From Mariniflexile sp044335535 (lineage in GTDB: Bacteria > Bacteroidota > Bacteroidia > Flavobacteriales > Flavobacteriaceae), in NCBI RefSeq assembly GCF_044335535.1, contig NZ_JBIQVZ010000006.1, forward strand, positions 124,001 through 188,000: a stretch of 64,000 nt of DNA. Direction: 5' to 3'. Shown in pieces: positions 19,157 to 27,900 of this stretch (within the stretch, counting starts at the first letter, position 1; every line of letters starts with the position of its first letter). Both the position numbers and the translations under genes were made by a program. Below the pieces are notes generated by a model. The model did no database searches, was not told the DNA's origin, and saw only the letters and a list, made by a program, of their open reading frames with translations.

Positions 19157-22100
19157 ATGAGACAGCATTCATTTATTTTAATCATTTTTTTATTTACTTG
19201 TTATCATTATAATGCTCAGAATATAAAATTTGAGCATTATAATGATGATAGTGGTTTGACTCATAATTCAGTTAGGCATATCGTTCAAGACAAAAATGGT
19301 TTTATGTGGTTTGGTACCTTTTCGGGTCTTAATCGTTTTGATGGTTATCATTTTGCAAATTATTTAAGTTCGACTCAAGAGAGAAATAGTATATACAGTA
19401 ATGATATAACGGCTTTGGAGTTGGACGAGAAATCCAATAATCTTTGGATTGGAACAAGAATGGGGCTAACGCTATTAAAACTGGATACTCAAGAATTTAC
19501 CACTTTTTTGCCAGAAAAAAATAATCCAAATAGTTTACCTGATGAAGAAATTCGTTCTGTTTACGTAGATAAATTTAATAGAATTTGGGTAGGCACTAAA
19601 AGTGCAGGCGTTTATTTGTTTTATAAAGAAGAAAATAAATTTGAAAAGGTTGACCTCCCAGGATTTAATTATGTCAAGGAAATTTTTGAAGACAGTCAAG
19701 GAAATATTTGGATAGGTAGTTATGAAACAGGTTCGGTTGCGAAGATTTCTTTAGATAACGCCGGGGATATTGTAGAATTAAGAACTTATACATTATCGAT
19801 TCCAAATTCAAATAATATAAATCCCTATTTAAATTTCATATATGAAGATTTCAAGTCGGATATTTTTGTAGGTACTAGAGAAGGGCTTTATAAGCTGGAT
19901 AAAGCTTCTAATACTTTTATAAATATATATGTTAAAGACGGTTTGCTTAGAGAAAAAATAGGGCCTTATTTTGTATCAATAGCACGTGCTCCTGACGGTA
20001 AATTCTGGATTGGAACTTTAGGGGGGCTTCTAGTATGTGATCAATTGGAAGATATTGAAAAGGGTAAATTTCAATGGTACTATTCCATATTAACAGATAA
20101 TACATCTTTAGCTGATAACTTGATTTCTGTTCTCTATTTTGACGCTTCAGGGGTTTTGTGGATTGGTACGGAAGACGGATTGGATAAGTATGATCCTTAT
20201 GAAAATCAATTTAATGTAAATAATGATATTGCTTTATATACCGGCGATCAAATTCCTAGGGTTAGAGGGTTTGCTAAAACTTATGATGAAAAAGTCATTG
20301 TAGCTACTTGGCATAATGGACTTTTTATTTCTAAAGGAAAGAGTTTTATTCCCTTATCTAATGTTAAGATGGATATTTCGTGCATTTATTCTGAAGATGG
20401 GAACATCTTTTATTGCGGTTTATGGAATGGGGACATATTAGTTTACGATTACATAAAAAATACATCAAAAGTCGTTGATCCAGGTTTTGCGAATTCATCT
20501 GTTTCTACATTTTTAAAATATAATGACAATACCTTGCTTGTGGGATCTTTTGGTGAGGGTGTAATTGTTTTAGATTCCAAAACGCTACTTCCAAAACGTT
20601 CTAGTGGCAGATTGTTGCCTAATTTTGAAATTAATACCATAAAGAAAGTTGATGATGATTTGTGGCTTGCGACTGAAGGAGGTTTGGTAAGACACAATTT
20701 TGTGACAAAAACCACGAAATTATTTAAGTATAATCCAGAAAAGAAGAATGGACTTCCGCAAGACAATTTGAGTGATATTTTAATTGATTCAAATAAAAAT
20801 GTTTGGGCGGCAACACGAAATGGAATGGCTGTTTATGTGCCAGAAAACGATGAGTTTGAGCTTATTTCTGAACCGAAGGAATTACGTGGCAAATGGATTA
20901 CGGATATGACTTTAGATACTAATGATAATTTATGGTTGAACATAAATAACAATAGCATCGCAAAATATAATCCAACGCTAAAAACAGCAAACGTTTATCA
21001 TGTGATGAGCGGTAATAGATTAGATGTATTTAGCTCGAAAGGGTTTTATAATTTTAATAATTCACTGATTTATGTGGGTGGTAAATACGGTGTCATTTAT
21101 TTTTCGCCAGATAATATAAAAGACAATACCTATTCGCCAAAACCAATGATTACCGAATTTAAAATACAGAATAGAGAAATATTTCCAGGCATGGATATTA
21201 ATGGGCAAGTGCCACTTTTGAAGAATCTTAATTATACTAAAAAAGTAGCGTTAAGTTATGTAAATCGTAATTTTTCATTTCAGTTTTCAGCACCATCATT
21301 TACAAACGAAAGACTTAATAAATTTCAATACATGTTGGAGGGGTTTGATGAGACTTGGATAACGGCTAACAGCAATTCCAGGACTGTACAATATACAAAT
21401 CTGTTTCCAGGCGATTATGTGTTTAAAGTAAAAGCAAGTAATAGTTACGGTTATTGGAGCGAGGTTGCTTCTTATCAAATAGAAATAACGCCTCCTTTTT
21501 GGTTAACCCCACAAGCATTTATTTTATTCGCAGTTGTGTTTGTTTTAATCTTCTATTTTATAAGAAGAGAGATCAAAAATCGAATTAAATTAAAACAAGA
21601 GTTACTCACAGAGAAGGTAAATAGGGAACGAGATGTTAAATTGAATAATGAAAAACTTAGGTTTTTCACAAATATTTCACATGAATTAAGAACCCCATTA
21701 ACACTTATTCTAGGACCTGCTAAACAGTTAATGGAAGAAGGAAAAGAAACTGCTACTGATTATCAAAAAAGCAGATTTAATCTTATTCATCAAAACGCCA
21801 GTAGGTTGTTGACTTTAGTAAATCAAGTGCTGGATTTTAGAAAAGCACAGACAGGAGAGTTGAAGCTTAAAGTTTCAAAAACAAATATTGTAGATTATTC
21901 CAGAAACATTTTTGAATCGTTTAAAGAACTGGCTTACAATAAGAAAATTCAATTAAATTTTATTTCGGAAAATGAGAATATTGTGGGTTGGATAGACAAT
22001 GACAAGTATGACAAAATCCTTTATAATCTTTTATCCAATGCCTTAAAGTTTACAAATAAATATGGTAATGTGGACTTGTTTATTAGGTTGAAAAATGGCA

Positions 22101-23188
22101 GTGAGGATTATTTAGTTATTGAAGTTATTGATGATGGTATCGGCATCCCATTAAAGAGTCAAGAAAAGATTTTTATGCGGTTTTATCAAGCCACTAATAG
22201 TAAAGAAAACAATACAGGCTCGGGTATTGGTTTGTCGTTGGTAAAATCATTAGTAGAACTTCATAAAGGAAAAATAAAAGTAAAGAGCGAGCCAAATAAA
22301 GGCAGTGAATTTATAGTTAGAATTCCTATAGCTCGTCATTTTTATAAAGACAAGGAAGTTTTTGAATATGATATTAAAGACATAAAAGAACCAATAACTC
22401 CAGTTTTACCGGCTAAGAAAATAATTCAAAGTACAGAGTTAAAGCAAAAAATATTAGTTATTGAAGACAATAATGAACTTAGAAAATATTTAGTTGACTA
22501 TTTGTCTGATTATTATAAGGTTTACGATGCAGAAAATGGCGAAGAAGGGTTACGGATTTGTAGACAAATTAAACCTATTATTTGTGTAGCCGATATTATG
22601 ATGCCAGTTATGAACGGACTTGATTTCTGTGAAGAATTAAAAAAAGACGAATTTATAAGCCACATTCCTGTTGTTTTATTAACGGCACTTTCTGAAAACG
22701 AAGATAAGGTAAAAGGGTATGGTATTGGAGCTGACGCCTATTTAGTAAAACCTTTTGATCCTTCCCTTTTAAAAACAGTCATTGAAAACATTATTAAGAC
22801 ACGATTGGAATTGAAAGCTAAATTTTCTGGCGAAGTAGAAAGTGAAATAGGGTTGCTTACCCATTCCCCAATAGATGAAGAGTTTATGAAAAAAGTGACT
22901 GCTTTAATAAACGATAATTTAAGTGAATTAGACTTGTCAACCGTCTATTTATGCAATGAATTGGGTATGAGCTCTTCAAAATTATACCGAAAAATTAAAG
23001 AACTAACAGATTTAGCTCCCAATGAGTTTATAAGAACCATACGTTTAAAAAAAGCGGCACAGTTTTTAAAAACAAAAAAGTATAACGTGTCTGAAGTAAC
23101 AAGTTTAGTAGGCTTTAACGATCCCTTATATTTTAGCCGATGTTTTAAAAAGCAGTTTGGTTTTCCACCAAGCAAGTTGATTAATTAA
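19157..23188 (+). CDS. Hybrid two-component system regulator (sensor, kinase, receiver and AraC output in one protein)
   Basis: 1343 residues. The signal peptide is followed by a double beta-propeller built from two-component propeller repeats (about 20-690; recurring NGFMWFGT, NNLWIGT, GVLWIGTEDGLDKYD) and a Y_Y_Y domain (about 715-785). One transmembrane segment lies near 787-807. The kinase part has FFTNISHELRTPL with phospho-acceptor His842, then an ATPase domain with DDGIGIP and GSGIGLSLV. The receiver domain has ILVIEDNNELRKYL and acceptor Asp1146 in VADIMMPVMNG. The end is an AraC HTH (FNDPLYFSRCFKKQFG). HTCS proteins bind a breakdown product in the periplasm and activate the adjacent locus. 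This one most likely controls region 1 and perhaps the inositol genes after it. Confidence 0.96.
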   Translation: MRQHSFILIIFLFTCYHYNAQNIKFEHYNDDSGLTHNSVRHIVQDKNGFMWFGTFSGLNRFDGYHFANYLSSTQERNSIYSNDITALELDEKSNNLWIGTRMGLTLLKLDTQEFTTFLPEKNNPNSLPDEEIRSVYVDKFNRIWVGTKSAGVYLFYKEENKFEKVDLPGFNYVKEIFEDSQGNIWIGSYETGSVAKISLDNAGDIVELRTYTLSIPNSNNINPYLNFIYEDFKSDIFVGTREGLYKLDKASNTFINIYVKDGLLREKIGPYFVSIARAPDGKFWIGTLGGLLVCDQLEDIEKGKFQWYYSILTDNTSLADNLISVLYFDASGVLWIGTEDGLDKYDPYENQFNVNNDIALYTGDQIPRVRGFAKTYDEKVIVATWHNGLFISKGKSFIPLSNVKMDISCIYSEDGNIFYCGLWNGDILVYDYIKNTSKVVDPGFANSSVSTFLKYNDNTLLVGSFGEGVIVLDSKTLLPKRSSGRLLPNFEINTIKKVDDDLWLATEGGLVRHNFVTKTTKLFKYNPEKKNGLPQDNLSDILIDSNKNVWAATRNGMAVYVPENDEFELISEPKELRGKWITDMTLDTNDNLWLNINNNSIAKYNPTLKTANVYHVMSGNRLDVFSSKGFYNFNNSLIYVGGKYGVIYFSPDNIKDNTYSPKPMITEFKIQNREIFPGMDINGQVPLLKNLNYTKKVALSYVNRNFSFQFSAPSFTNERLNKFQYMLEGFDETWITANSNSRTVQYTNLFPGDYVFKVKASNSYGYWSEVASYQIEITPPFWLTPQAFILFAVVFVLIFYFIRREIKNRIKLKQELLTEKVNRERDVKLNNEKLRFFTNISHELRTPLTLILGPAKQLMEEGKETATDYQKSRFNLIHQNASRLLTLVNQVLDFRKAQTGELKLKVSKTNIVDYSRNIFESFKELAYNKKIQLNFISENENIVGWIDNDKYDKILYNLLSNALKFTNKYGNVDLFIRLKNGSEDYLVIEVIDDGIGIPLKSQEKIFMRFYQATNSKENNTGSGIGLSLVKSLVELHKGKIKVKSEPNKGSEFIVRIPIARHFYKDKEVFEYDIKDIKEPITPVLPAKKIIQSTELKQKILVIEDNNELRKYLVDYLSDYYKVYDAENGEEGLRICRQIKPIICVADIMMPVMNGLDFCEELKKDEFISHIPVVLLTALSENEDKVKGYGIGADAYLVKPFDPSLLKTVIENIIKTRLELKAKFSGEVESEIGLLTHSPIDEEFMKKVTALINDNLSELDLSTVYLCNELGMSSSKLYRKIKELTDLAPNEFIRTIRLKKAAQFLKTKKYNVSEVTSLVGFNDPLYFSRCFKKQFGFPPSKLIN

Positions 23189-23224
23189 CTGGAGTTCGAT
23201 TTAAAAGGTAATATCTGATATTTG

Positions 23225-23258
23225 AACCCTATTAGGGTTCAAAACCCTAACAGGGTTT
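23225..23258. repeat. Tandem palindromes of the AACCCTA type
   Basis: Two adjoining palindromes, AACCCTATTAGGGTT and AAACCCTAACAGGGTTT, lie between the regulator gene and the inositol oxygenase gene. They can form one long or two short hairpins and may act as a terminator or as a dispersed repeat. No strong T tail follows. Confidence 0.55.
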
Positions 23259-23358
23259 GGGGTATATGTGAATTTATCCATGTTTTTGATGTATTAATCC
23301 ATGCTTTTTTTTATTGAAAATTTTAGCTTCGTTTTATTAATTTTCAATACTTAATTTC

Positions 23359-24237
23359 ATGAAAAATTCAATAGACTCAGAAAACCCGTTAAAGAATCTA
23401 GATGAGTGGGAAGATAACTTATTAGAAAGATATCCTGATCCAGACAAAATCACAACTGATAAAGAAAAAGAAGCATTTAGAAATTATGTGGATTCTGATA
23501 GACAGGAAACGGTTAAAGAGTTTTATAGAATAAATCACACCTATCAAACGTATGATTTTGTATGTAGTAAGGAAGAAGAATTTCTGAAATTTAATAAAAA
23601 GGAAATGTCTATTTGGGAAGCGGTTGATTTTTTAAACACGCTTGTAGATGATAGTGATCCAGATATTGATTTAGATCAAACACAACACCTATTACAAACT
23701 TCTGAAGCCATTAGAGCCGATGGTCATCCCGATTGGTTTGTACTTACTGGATTTTTACATGATCTTGGAAAAGTTTTATGTCTTTTTGGAGAACCACAAT
23801 GGGCTGTTGTAGGTGATACTTTTCCCGTGGGTTGTGCCTATTCAGATAAAATTGTGTATCCAGAATTTTTTAAAGATAATCCGGATTATAACGATGAACG
23901 CTTCAACACTAAGTTTGGTATTTATTCTGAAAATTGCGGACTTGATAACGTGAAAATGAGTTGGGGACATGATGAATATCTATATCAAATAATGAAAGAT
24001 TACTTACCTGAACCCGCTTTATACATGATTAGATTTCATTCTTTTTATTCACAGCATAGAGATAATGCTTATGCACATTTAATGAATGATAAAGATGTTG
24101 AAATGTTTGAGTGGGTAAAAAAGTTTAATCCTTATGATTTATATACAAAAACACCAGTTAAACCAGATGTTAATGCTTTGCTTCCGTATTATAAAGAATT
24201 AGTAGCTAAGTATTTGCCGGAAAAATTGAGGTTTTAA
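23359..24237 (+). CDS. myo-Inositol oxygenase
   Basis: 292 residues, close to the length of animal and plant MIOX. This di-iron enzyme uses O2 to cleave myo-inositol to D-glucuronate. All six iron ligands are visible with family-like spacing: His110 (TQHLLQT), His134 and Asp135 (FLHDLGK), His204 (WGHDEYL), His227 (RFHSFYS) and Asp260 (NPYDLYTK). The N-terminal ETVKEFYRINHTYQTYDFV segment is also characteristic. There is no signal peptide, so it is cytoplasmic. It follows the hybrid regulator and precedes a sodium symporter, consistent with import and oxidation of inositol liberated by the upstream PI-PLC-like protein and phosphoesterase. Confidence 0.95.
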   Translation: MKNSIDSENPLKNLDEWEDNLLERYPDPDKITTDKEKEAFRNYVDSDRQETVKEFYRINHTYQTYDFVCSKEEEFLKFNKKEMSIWEAVDFLNTLVDDSDPDIDLDQTQHLLQTSEAIRADGHPDWFVLTGFLHDLGKVLCLFGEPQWAVVGDTFPVGCAYSDKIVYPEFFKDNPDYNDERFNTKFGIYSENCGLDNVKMSWGHDEYLYQIMKDYLPEPALYMIRFHSFYSQHRDNAYAHLMNDKDVEMFEWVKKFNPYDLYTKTPVKPDVNALLPYYKELVAKYLPEKLRF

Positions 24238-24270
24238 ATTAAAAAGCTTCTATATTTTTTTGTTTTTATA

Positions 24271-24301
24271 TGTTTAGATAAAATCATCTTTTATCTAAAC
24301 A
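24271..24301. promoter_or_regulatory. Perfect 13-bp inverted repeat upstream of the symporter gene
   Basis: TGTTTAGATAAAA, a 5-nt spacer, then the exact complement TTTTATCTAAACA. It ends 31 bp before the symporter ATG. Because no run of T follows directly, an operator or leader hairpin is as likely as a terminator. Which protein would bind is unknown. Confidence 0.55.
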
Positions 24302-24332
24302 TTGTATTATAAATCAAACCAACTAACTAACC

Positions 24333-25910
24333 ATGTATACTGTTATTACTTTTGTTGCCTTTACGGCATTTGTTGCTTTCTATTCTTGGTATAAGCTAAG
24401 AAAGGAAAAGTTAAATTCACAAGATGGATATTTTCTTGGAGGAAGAAGTTTAACGGGCGTTGTTATTGCGGGATCCATGTTGCTAACTAATATTTCAACG
24501 GAACACCTTATAGGGATGAACGGGTCATCCTATAAAAATGGGTTTATTATTATTGCTTGGGAAGTAACATCTGCATTGGCCTTAGTAGCGGCCGCTATTT
24601 ATTTTATCCCAAAATATCTAAAAATGGGACTTACTACAATTCCCCAGTATTTAGAAAAAAGATTTGATAACGCTACAAGAACTTTAGTGGCATTGTTTTT
24701 AATGATTTCGTTTATAGTAACCTTAATTCCCATAGTTCTTTATACAGGAGCCATAAATATTGAAAGTATCTTTAATATTTCAGAAGTTTTAGAAGTTTCC
24801 AAAGAGCAGGGATTATGGATTTCTGTCGTGTCCATAGGCATGTTAGGTTCAGTTTATGCCATTTTTGGAGGCTTAAAAGCCGTTGCCATATCAGATACAA
24901 TTAATGGCTATGGCCTTTTGGTTGGTGGGGTAGCCATTCCTTTATTAGCTCTTATAAGTATTGGAGATGGCAATCCTTTAGAAGGTTTAAGTAAAGTATA
25001 TAAACATAGCCCAGAGAAATTTAATGTTATAGGCGCTAAGGATTCCGTATTACCATTTGGTGTTCTTTTTACGGGATTGATTATTAATCAACTTTATTTC
25101 TGGAGTATGAATCAAACCATAATACAACGTGCATTTGGAGCCAAAAATTTAGTGGAGGCACAAAAAGGATTACTTTTTACGGGTGTTTTAAAAATATTAG
25201 TTCCAATCATTATCATTTTACCTGGCGTTATTGGCTATTATTATTTTGGAGATTCTTTATATGATAATCAAGATATGATTTATCCAGAATTAATCAAGAA
25301 AGTGTTGCCAGTTGGATTGGTTGGTATTTTTGCAGCTATTGTATTAGGGGCTGTTTTAAGCACTTTTAATAGTGTGCTTAATAGTGCTGCAACTATTTTT
25401 AGTATAGATATTTATAAAAGACATTTAGAAAAAACATGTAGCGATAAGAAATTGGTACGGATAGGTAAGTTGACCTCTACCGTTTTAGCCGTTTTCGCCA
25501 TATTAGCAGCTCCTATGGTTGCTAATGCTCCAGATGGGTTGTATCAATTATTGCAACAATTAAATGGAATCTTTTTTATACCAATAGCTTCTATTATGCT
25601 AGCAGGTTTTTTTCTAAAAAGAATATCGGCTATGGGAGCTAAAGTGTCACTTTTTGTAGGACTTGCATTTTATATTTTAACAACATTTGTTTTTAAGGTT
25701 GACATTCATTTTGTGCATATATGGGGTATTGAGTTTTTATTGAATTTAGCGGTCATGTTTGGAGTTTCTCATTTTTACCCTGCAAATTCAGAATTTAATG
25801 AGGAAGATTTACATGTAGTAGATATGAAATCTTGGAAATATACGAAGCCAATGGCAATGTTACTTTGTGTTATTACTATTCTTATTTATGTGCTATTGGG
25901 AAATAATTAA
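24333..25910 (+). CDS. Sodium:solute symporter (SSS/SLC5 family)
   Basis: 525 residues with about 13-14 hydrophobic helices. SSS landmarks include YFLGGRSLTGVVIAGSMLLTNIST near residue 33, TTIPQYLEKRFDN near 97, VYAIFGGLKAVAISDTING near 175 and FAAIVLGAVLSTFNSVLNSAA near 335. These proteins couple sugar, inositol or carboxylate uptake to sodium. Its position between inositol oxygenase and the acetyltransferase makes myo-inositol or glucuronate the best guess for cargo, but the sequence alone does not decide. It lies 95 bp after the oxygenase, with a palindrome in between. Confidence 0.93.
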   Translation: MYTVITFVAFTAFVAFYSWYKLRKEKLNSQDGYFLGGRSLTGVVIAGSMLLTNISTEHLIGMNGSSYKNGFIIIAWEVTSALALVAAAIYFIPKYLKMGLTTIPQYLEKRFDNATRTLVALFLMISFIVTLIPIVLYTGAINIESIFNISEVLEVSKEQGLWISVVSIGMLGSVYAIFGGLKAVAISDTINGYGLLVGGVAIPLLALISIGDGNPLEGLSKVYKHSPEKFNVIGAKDSVLPFGVLFTGLIINQLYFWSMNQTIIQRAFGAKNLVEAQKGLLFTGVLKILVPIIIILPGVIGYYYFGDSLYDNQDMIYPELIKKVLPVGLVGIFAAIVLGAVLSTFNSVLNSAATIFSIDIYKRHLEKTCSDKKLVRIGKLTSTVLAVFAILAAPMVANAPDGLYQLLQQLNGIFFIPIASIMLAGFFLKRISAMGAKVSLFVGLAFYILTTFVFKVDIHFVHIWGIEFLLNLAVMFGVSHFYPANSEFNEEDLHVVDMKSWKYTKPMAMLLCVITILIYVLLGNN

Positions 25911-25924
25911 ATTATATAAAGTAA

Positions 25925-27064
25925 ATGAAAGAAATGATTTCTAAAGCTTCTGCTCGCTTTTTATCTCTGGATGTGTTTAGAGGGTTAACCATCTGTTTAA
26001 TGATTGTTGTAAATACACCGGGAACAGGAGCCAATTTATACCCTTATTTGGTGCATGCCAATTGGTTTGGTTTTACACTTGCCGATTTGGTATTTCCCTC
26101 ATTTTTATTTGCAATGGGCAATGCCATGAGTTTTTCAATGGGAAAACTAAAATCTGCCCCACCAAGTTTTGTTTGGAAAAAAATATTAAAACGCACCTTT
26201 CTAATATTCTTGATTGGGTATTTAATGTATTGGTTTCCATTTTTTCAACAAGCTAACGACTCATGGGAACTAAAACCATTCAGTGAGACTCGTGTTATGG
26301 GCGTTTTACAACGTATTGCTTTATGTTACTTTTTTGCATCCATCATTTTTTACTATGTATCACAAAGAGTCGCTTTGATTTTGTCGGGGAGCATTCTGCT
26401 GGCTTATTGGGTGATTTTATACGTGTTTGGAGAGCCTGATGGCGTTTTGGATATGGCAACAAACGCTGTTACTAAATTGGATTTAAGCTTGTTAGGGGAA
26501 GGACATATTTATAAAAGAGATAGTATACCTTTTGATCCCGAAGGTGTTTTAAGTACGTTGCCAGCTATAGTAAATGTACTGGCTGGATATATGGCAGGGG
26601 TTTTTGTTCAAAAAAAGGGGAAGACGCATGAGGGGATTTCCAAATTACTTATAGTAGGATTTCTTCTGGCTTCATTGGCGCTTTGGTGGGATTTAGTATT
26701 TCCAATTTCAAAAAAACTTTGGACAAGCTCATTTGCCCTTTACACTATAGGATTGGATTTATCTATAATGGCTATTTTAATTTATGCCATCGAAATACAA
26801 AACGTAAAGTTTGGCGTTAAGTTTTTTGATGTTTTTGGCAAAAATCCGTTGTTTATTTATTTGTTTTCCGAGTTGTTCTATGTCTCTTTACGTCAAATTA
26901 AAACAAGCTCTGGGCTAGACCTATTTGAGTGGGTAAGCGAAACTATTTTTCAAAATGTATTTCCAGGATCTTTTGGGGCTTTAGTTACAGCATTAGTATT
27001 TATGCTATTATGTTGGTGGTTAGGGTGGTGGCTTGATAAGTATCGGATTTATATAAAAATATAG
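25925..27064 (+). CDS. HGSNAT/NagX-like transmembrane N-acetyltransferase (COG4299 / DUF5009 type)
   Basis: 379 residues with about 10-11 transmembrane helices. The start RFLSLDVFRGLTICLMIVVN and the motif VHANWFGFTLADLVFPSFLF match the heparan-alpha-glucosaminide N-acetyltransferase family; His44 aligns with the catalytic histidine. VMGVLQRIALCYFFAS is also typical. Such proteins move acetyl groups across a membrane from acetyl-CoA to the amino group of glucosamine. It lies 14 bp after the symporter, so it is in the same operon. In this locus it could acetylate a glucosamine linked to inositol or glucuronate before hydrolysis. Peptidoglycan amino-sugar salvage is the main alternative. Confidence 0.87.
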   Translation: MKEMISKASARFLSLDVFRGLTICLMIVVNTPGTGANLYPYLVHANWFGFTLADLVFPSFLFAMGNAMSFSMGKLKSAPPSFVWKKILKRTFLIFLIGYLMYWFPFFQQANDSWELKPFSETRVMGVLQRIALCYFFASIIFYYVSQRVALILSGSILLAYWVILYVFGEPDGVLDMATNAVTKLDLSLLGEGHIYKRDSIPFDPEGVLSTLPAIVNVLAGYMAGVFVQKKGKTHEGISKLLIVGFLLASLALWWDLVFPISKKLWTSSFALYTIGLDLSIMAILIYAIEIQNVKFGVKFFDVFGKNPLFIYLFSELFYVSLRQIKTSSGLDLFEWVSETIFQNVFPGSFGALVTALVFMLLCWWLGWWLDKYRIYIKI

Positions 27065-27131
27065 TTATAACCCGTTGGGTGAAATTAAGAAAATTTAATT
27101 TATAACGAATTTAAAGTCAATTTAGTACTCA

Positions 27132-27216
27132 AGTGTCAGTCTGAGCCTGTCGAAGACACTAGAAGATGCATTTCGACAAAGCCTGTGCTGAGCTTGTCGA
27201 AGTGCTCAATGTGACA
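27132..27216. repeat. Dispersed palindromic (REP-like) element, copy 1
   Basis: The element contains TTCGACAA and its complement TTGTCGAA around a short GC-richer core. The distal 46 bp (27171-27216) recur at 29741-29786 with two differences. It lies just past the end of region 1. Elements of this kind act as transcript-end hairpins or are scattered by a transposase elsewhere. No T tail is present. Confidence 0.75.
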
Positions 27217-27344
27217 ATTTATATAAAAATTAGTATTGATAAAGAAATATACCCAATGGGTAATTACATCAAATTGATGGGTGTTTGGTTTTGGGTTGTC
27301 CCGTTGTAGAGTCCTTTTTAATTTTAGTGTTCATAATTAAAAAT

Positions 27345-27409
27345 CTGTGAATTATGTAAATCTCTTTAAAAAGGGTATAACTAATTTACCAGCTTTCCAA
27401 TTACCTTTG
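27345..27409 (+). promoter_or_regulatory. AraC-box-like operator plus -7 promoter box, site 1
   Basis: CTGTGAATTATGTAA, 15 bp, GTATAAC, 20 bp, then TACCTTTG, which fits the Bacteroidota -7 consensus TAnnTTTG. The same arrangement with identical gaps occurs at 37346-37410. Related sites lie at 27743 and 28568 near the AraC gene. The direct-repeat half-sites are two helical turns apart, a geometry common for AraC-type activators. Confidence 0.7.
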
Positions 27410-27414
27410 ATACC

Positions 27415-27509
27415 GCTATTAATTAATTCCATTGACTTTGTTAGAAGAATTCAAGATGAATCATCTAACTTGGTAATAAAGGCAGACATGATGTCTGCTT
27501 TTATTTTTT
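27415..27509 (+). ncRNA. Candidate small RNA 1 under the AraC-box promoter
   Basis: A ~95-nt interval runs from the expected start a few bases past the -7 box at 27402-27409 to a strong terminator (GCAGAC hairpin at 27482-27498 followed by T-rich sequence). No credible protein fits; a six-codon frame (27456-27476) stops just before the hairpin. The matching promoter and terminator arrangement at 37.4 kb supports a transcribed small RNA. This rests on promoter and terminator only. Confidence 0.5.
27482..27509 (+). terminator. Terminator of candidate small RNA 1
   Basis: The inverted repeat GCAGACATGATGTCTGC is followed by TTTTATTTTTT, an intrinsic terminator on the + strand. Confidence 0.8.
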
Positions 27510-27742
27510 GTTCTTTAATTACATATAATAGTATCTGTAATTGATATAATTCATTTATAGGAATATTTAATTCTTACACCTTCAGAGTATTTTAAAAATT
27601 TATTTGAAGTACTTAATAATAGATATAATAAAAAAGGTAGAATTACAGGCAGAGGCAAGAGTCTGGAGAAATAAACAAAGCACATACGCCATAGAAGAAA
27701 GCTCATAAAAACTAACCCTAAATGGGTTATATATTAAAATAC
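27510..27742. other. AT-rich intergenic DNA with no clear feature
   Basis: No convincing gene. A short stretch near 27625-27700 reads as a possible decayed coding tail in one frame but is too short to assign. It is part of the 1.1-kb gap between the acetyltransferase and the cupin gene. Confidence 0.4.
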
Positions 27743-27779
27743 CTGTAGATTATGTAAGTATTTAATTATATTATGTAAT
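27743..27779 (+). promoter_or_regulatory. AraC-box-like operator, site 2 (weaker)
   Basis: CTGTAGATTATGTAA matches the site-1 left element at 13 of 15 positions. After the same 15-bp gap comes ATGTAAT, 5 of 7 matches to GTRTAAC. At the expected 20-bp distance there is CATCTTTA, a poor -7 box. It lies upstream of a possible 36-residue membrane peptide at 27901. Confidence 0.45.
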
Positions 27780-27900
27780 AATTTCGGGGTACTATTGCCC
27801 ATCTTTACAGTATTAATAATACCATAATATTATCTTTAACTGAAGTAATAATAGTTGTGTACCATTAAAAAATGGTATAAAATATAAAATAAAACCCTCA

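Noticed and set aside
27347..27544. 65-codon + strand frame over the first small-RNA candidate
   Set aside because: It begins inside the operator and runs through the terminator hairpin; no family or ribosome-binding site. A non-coding transcript fits better.
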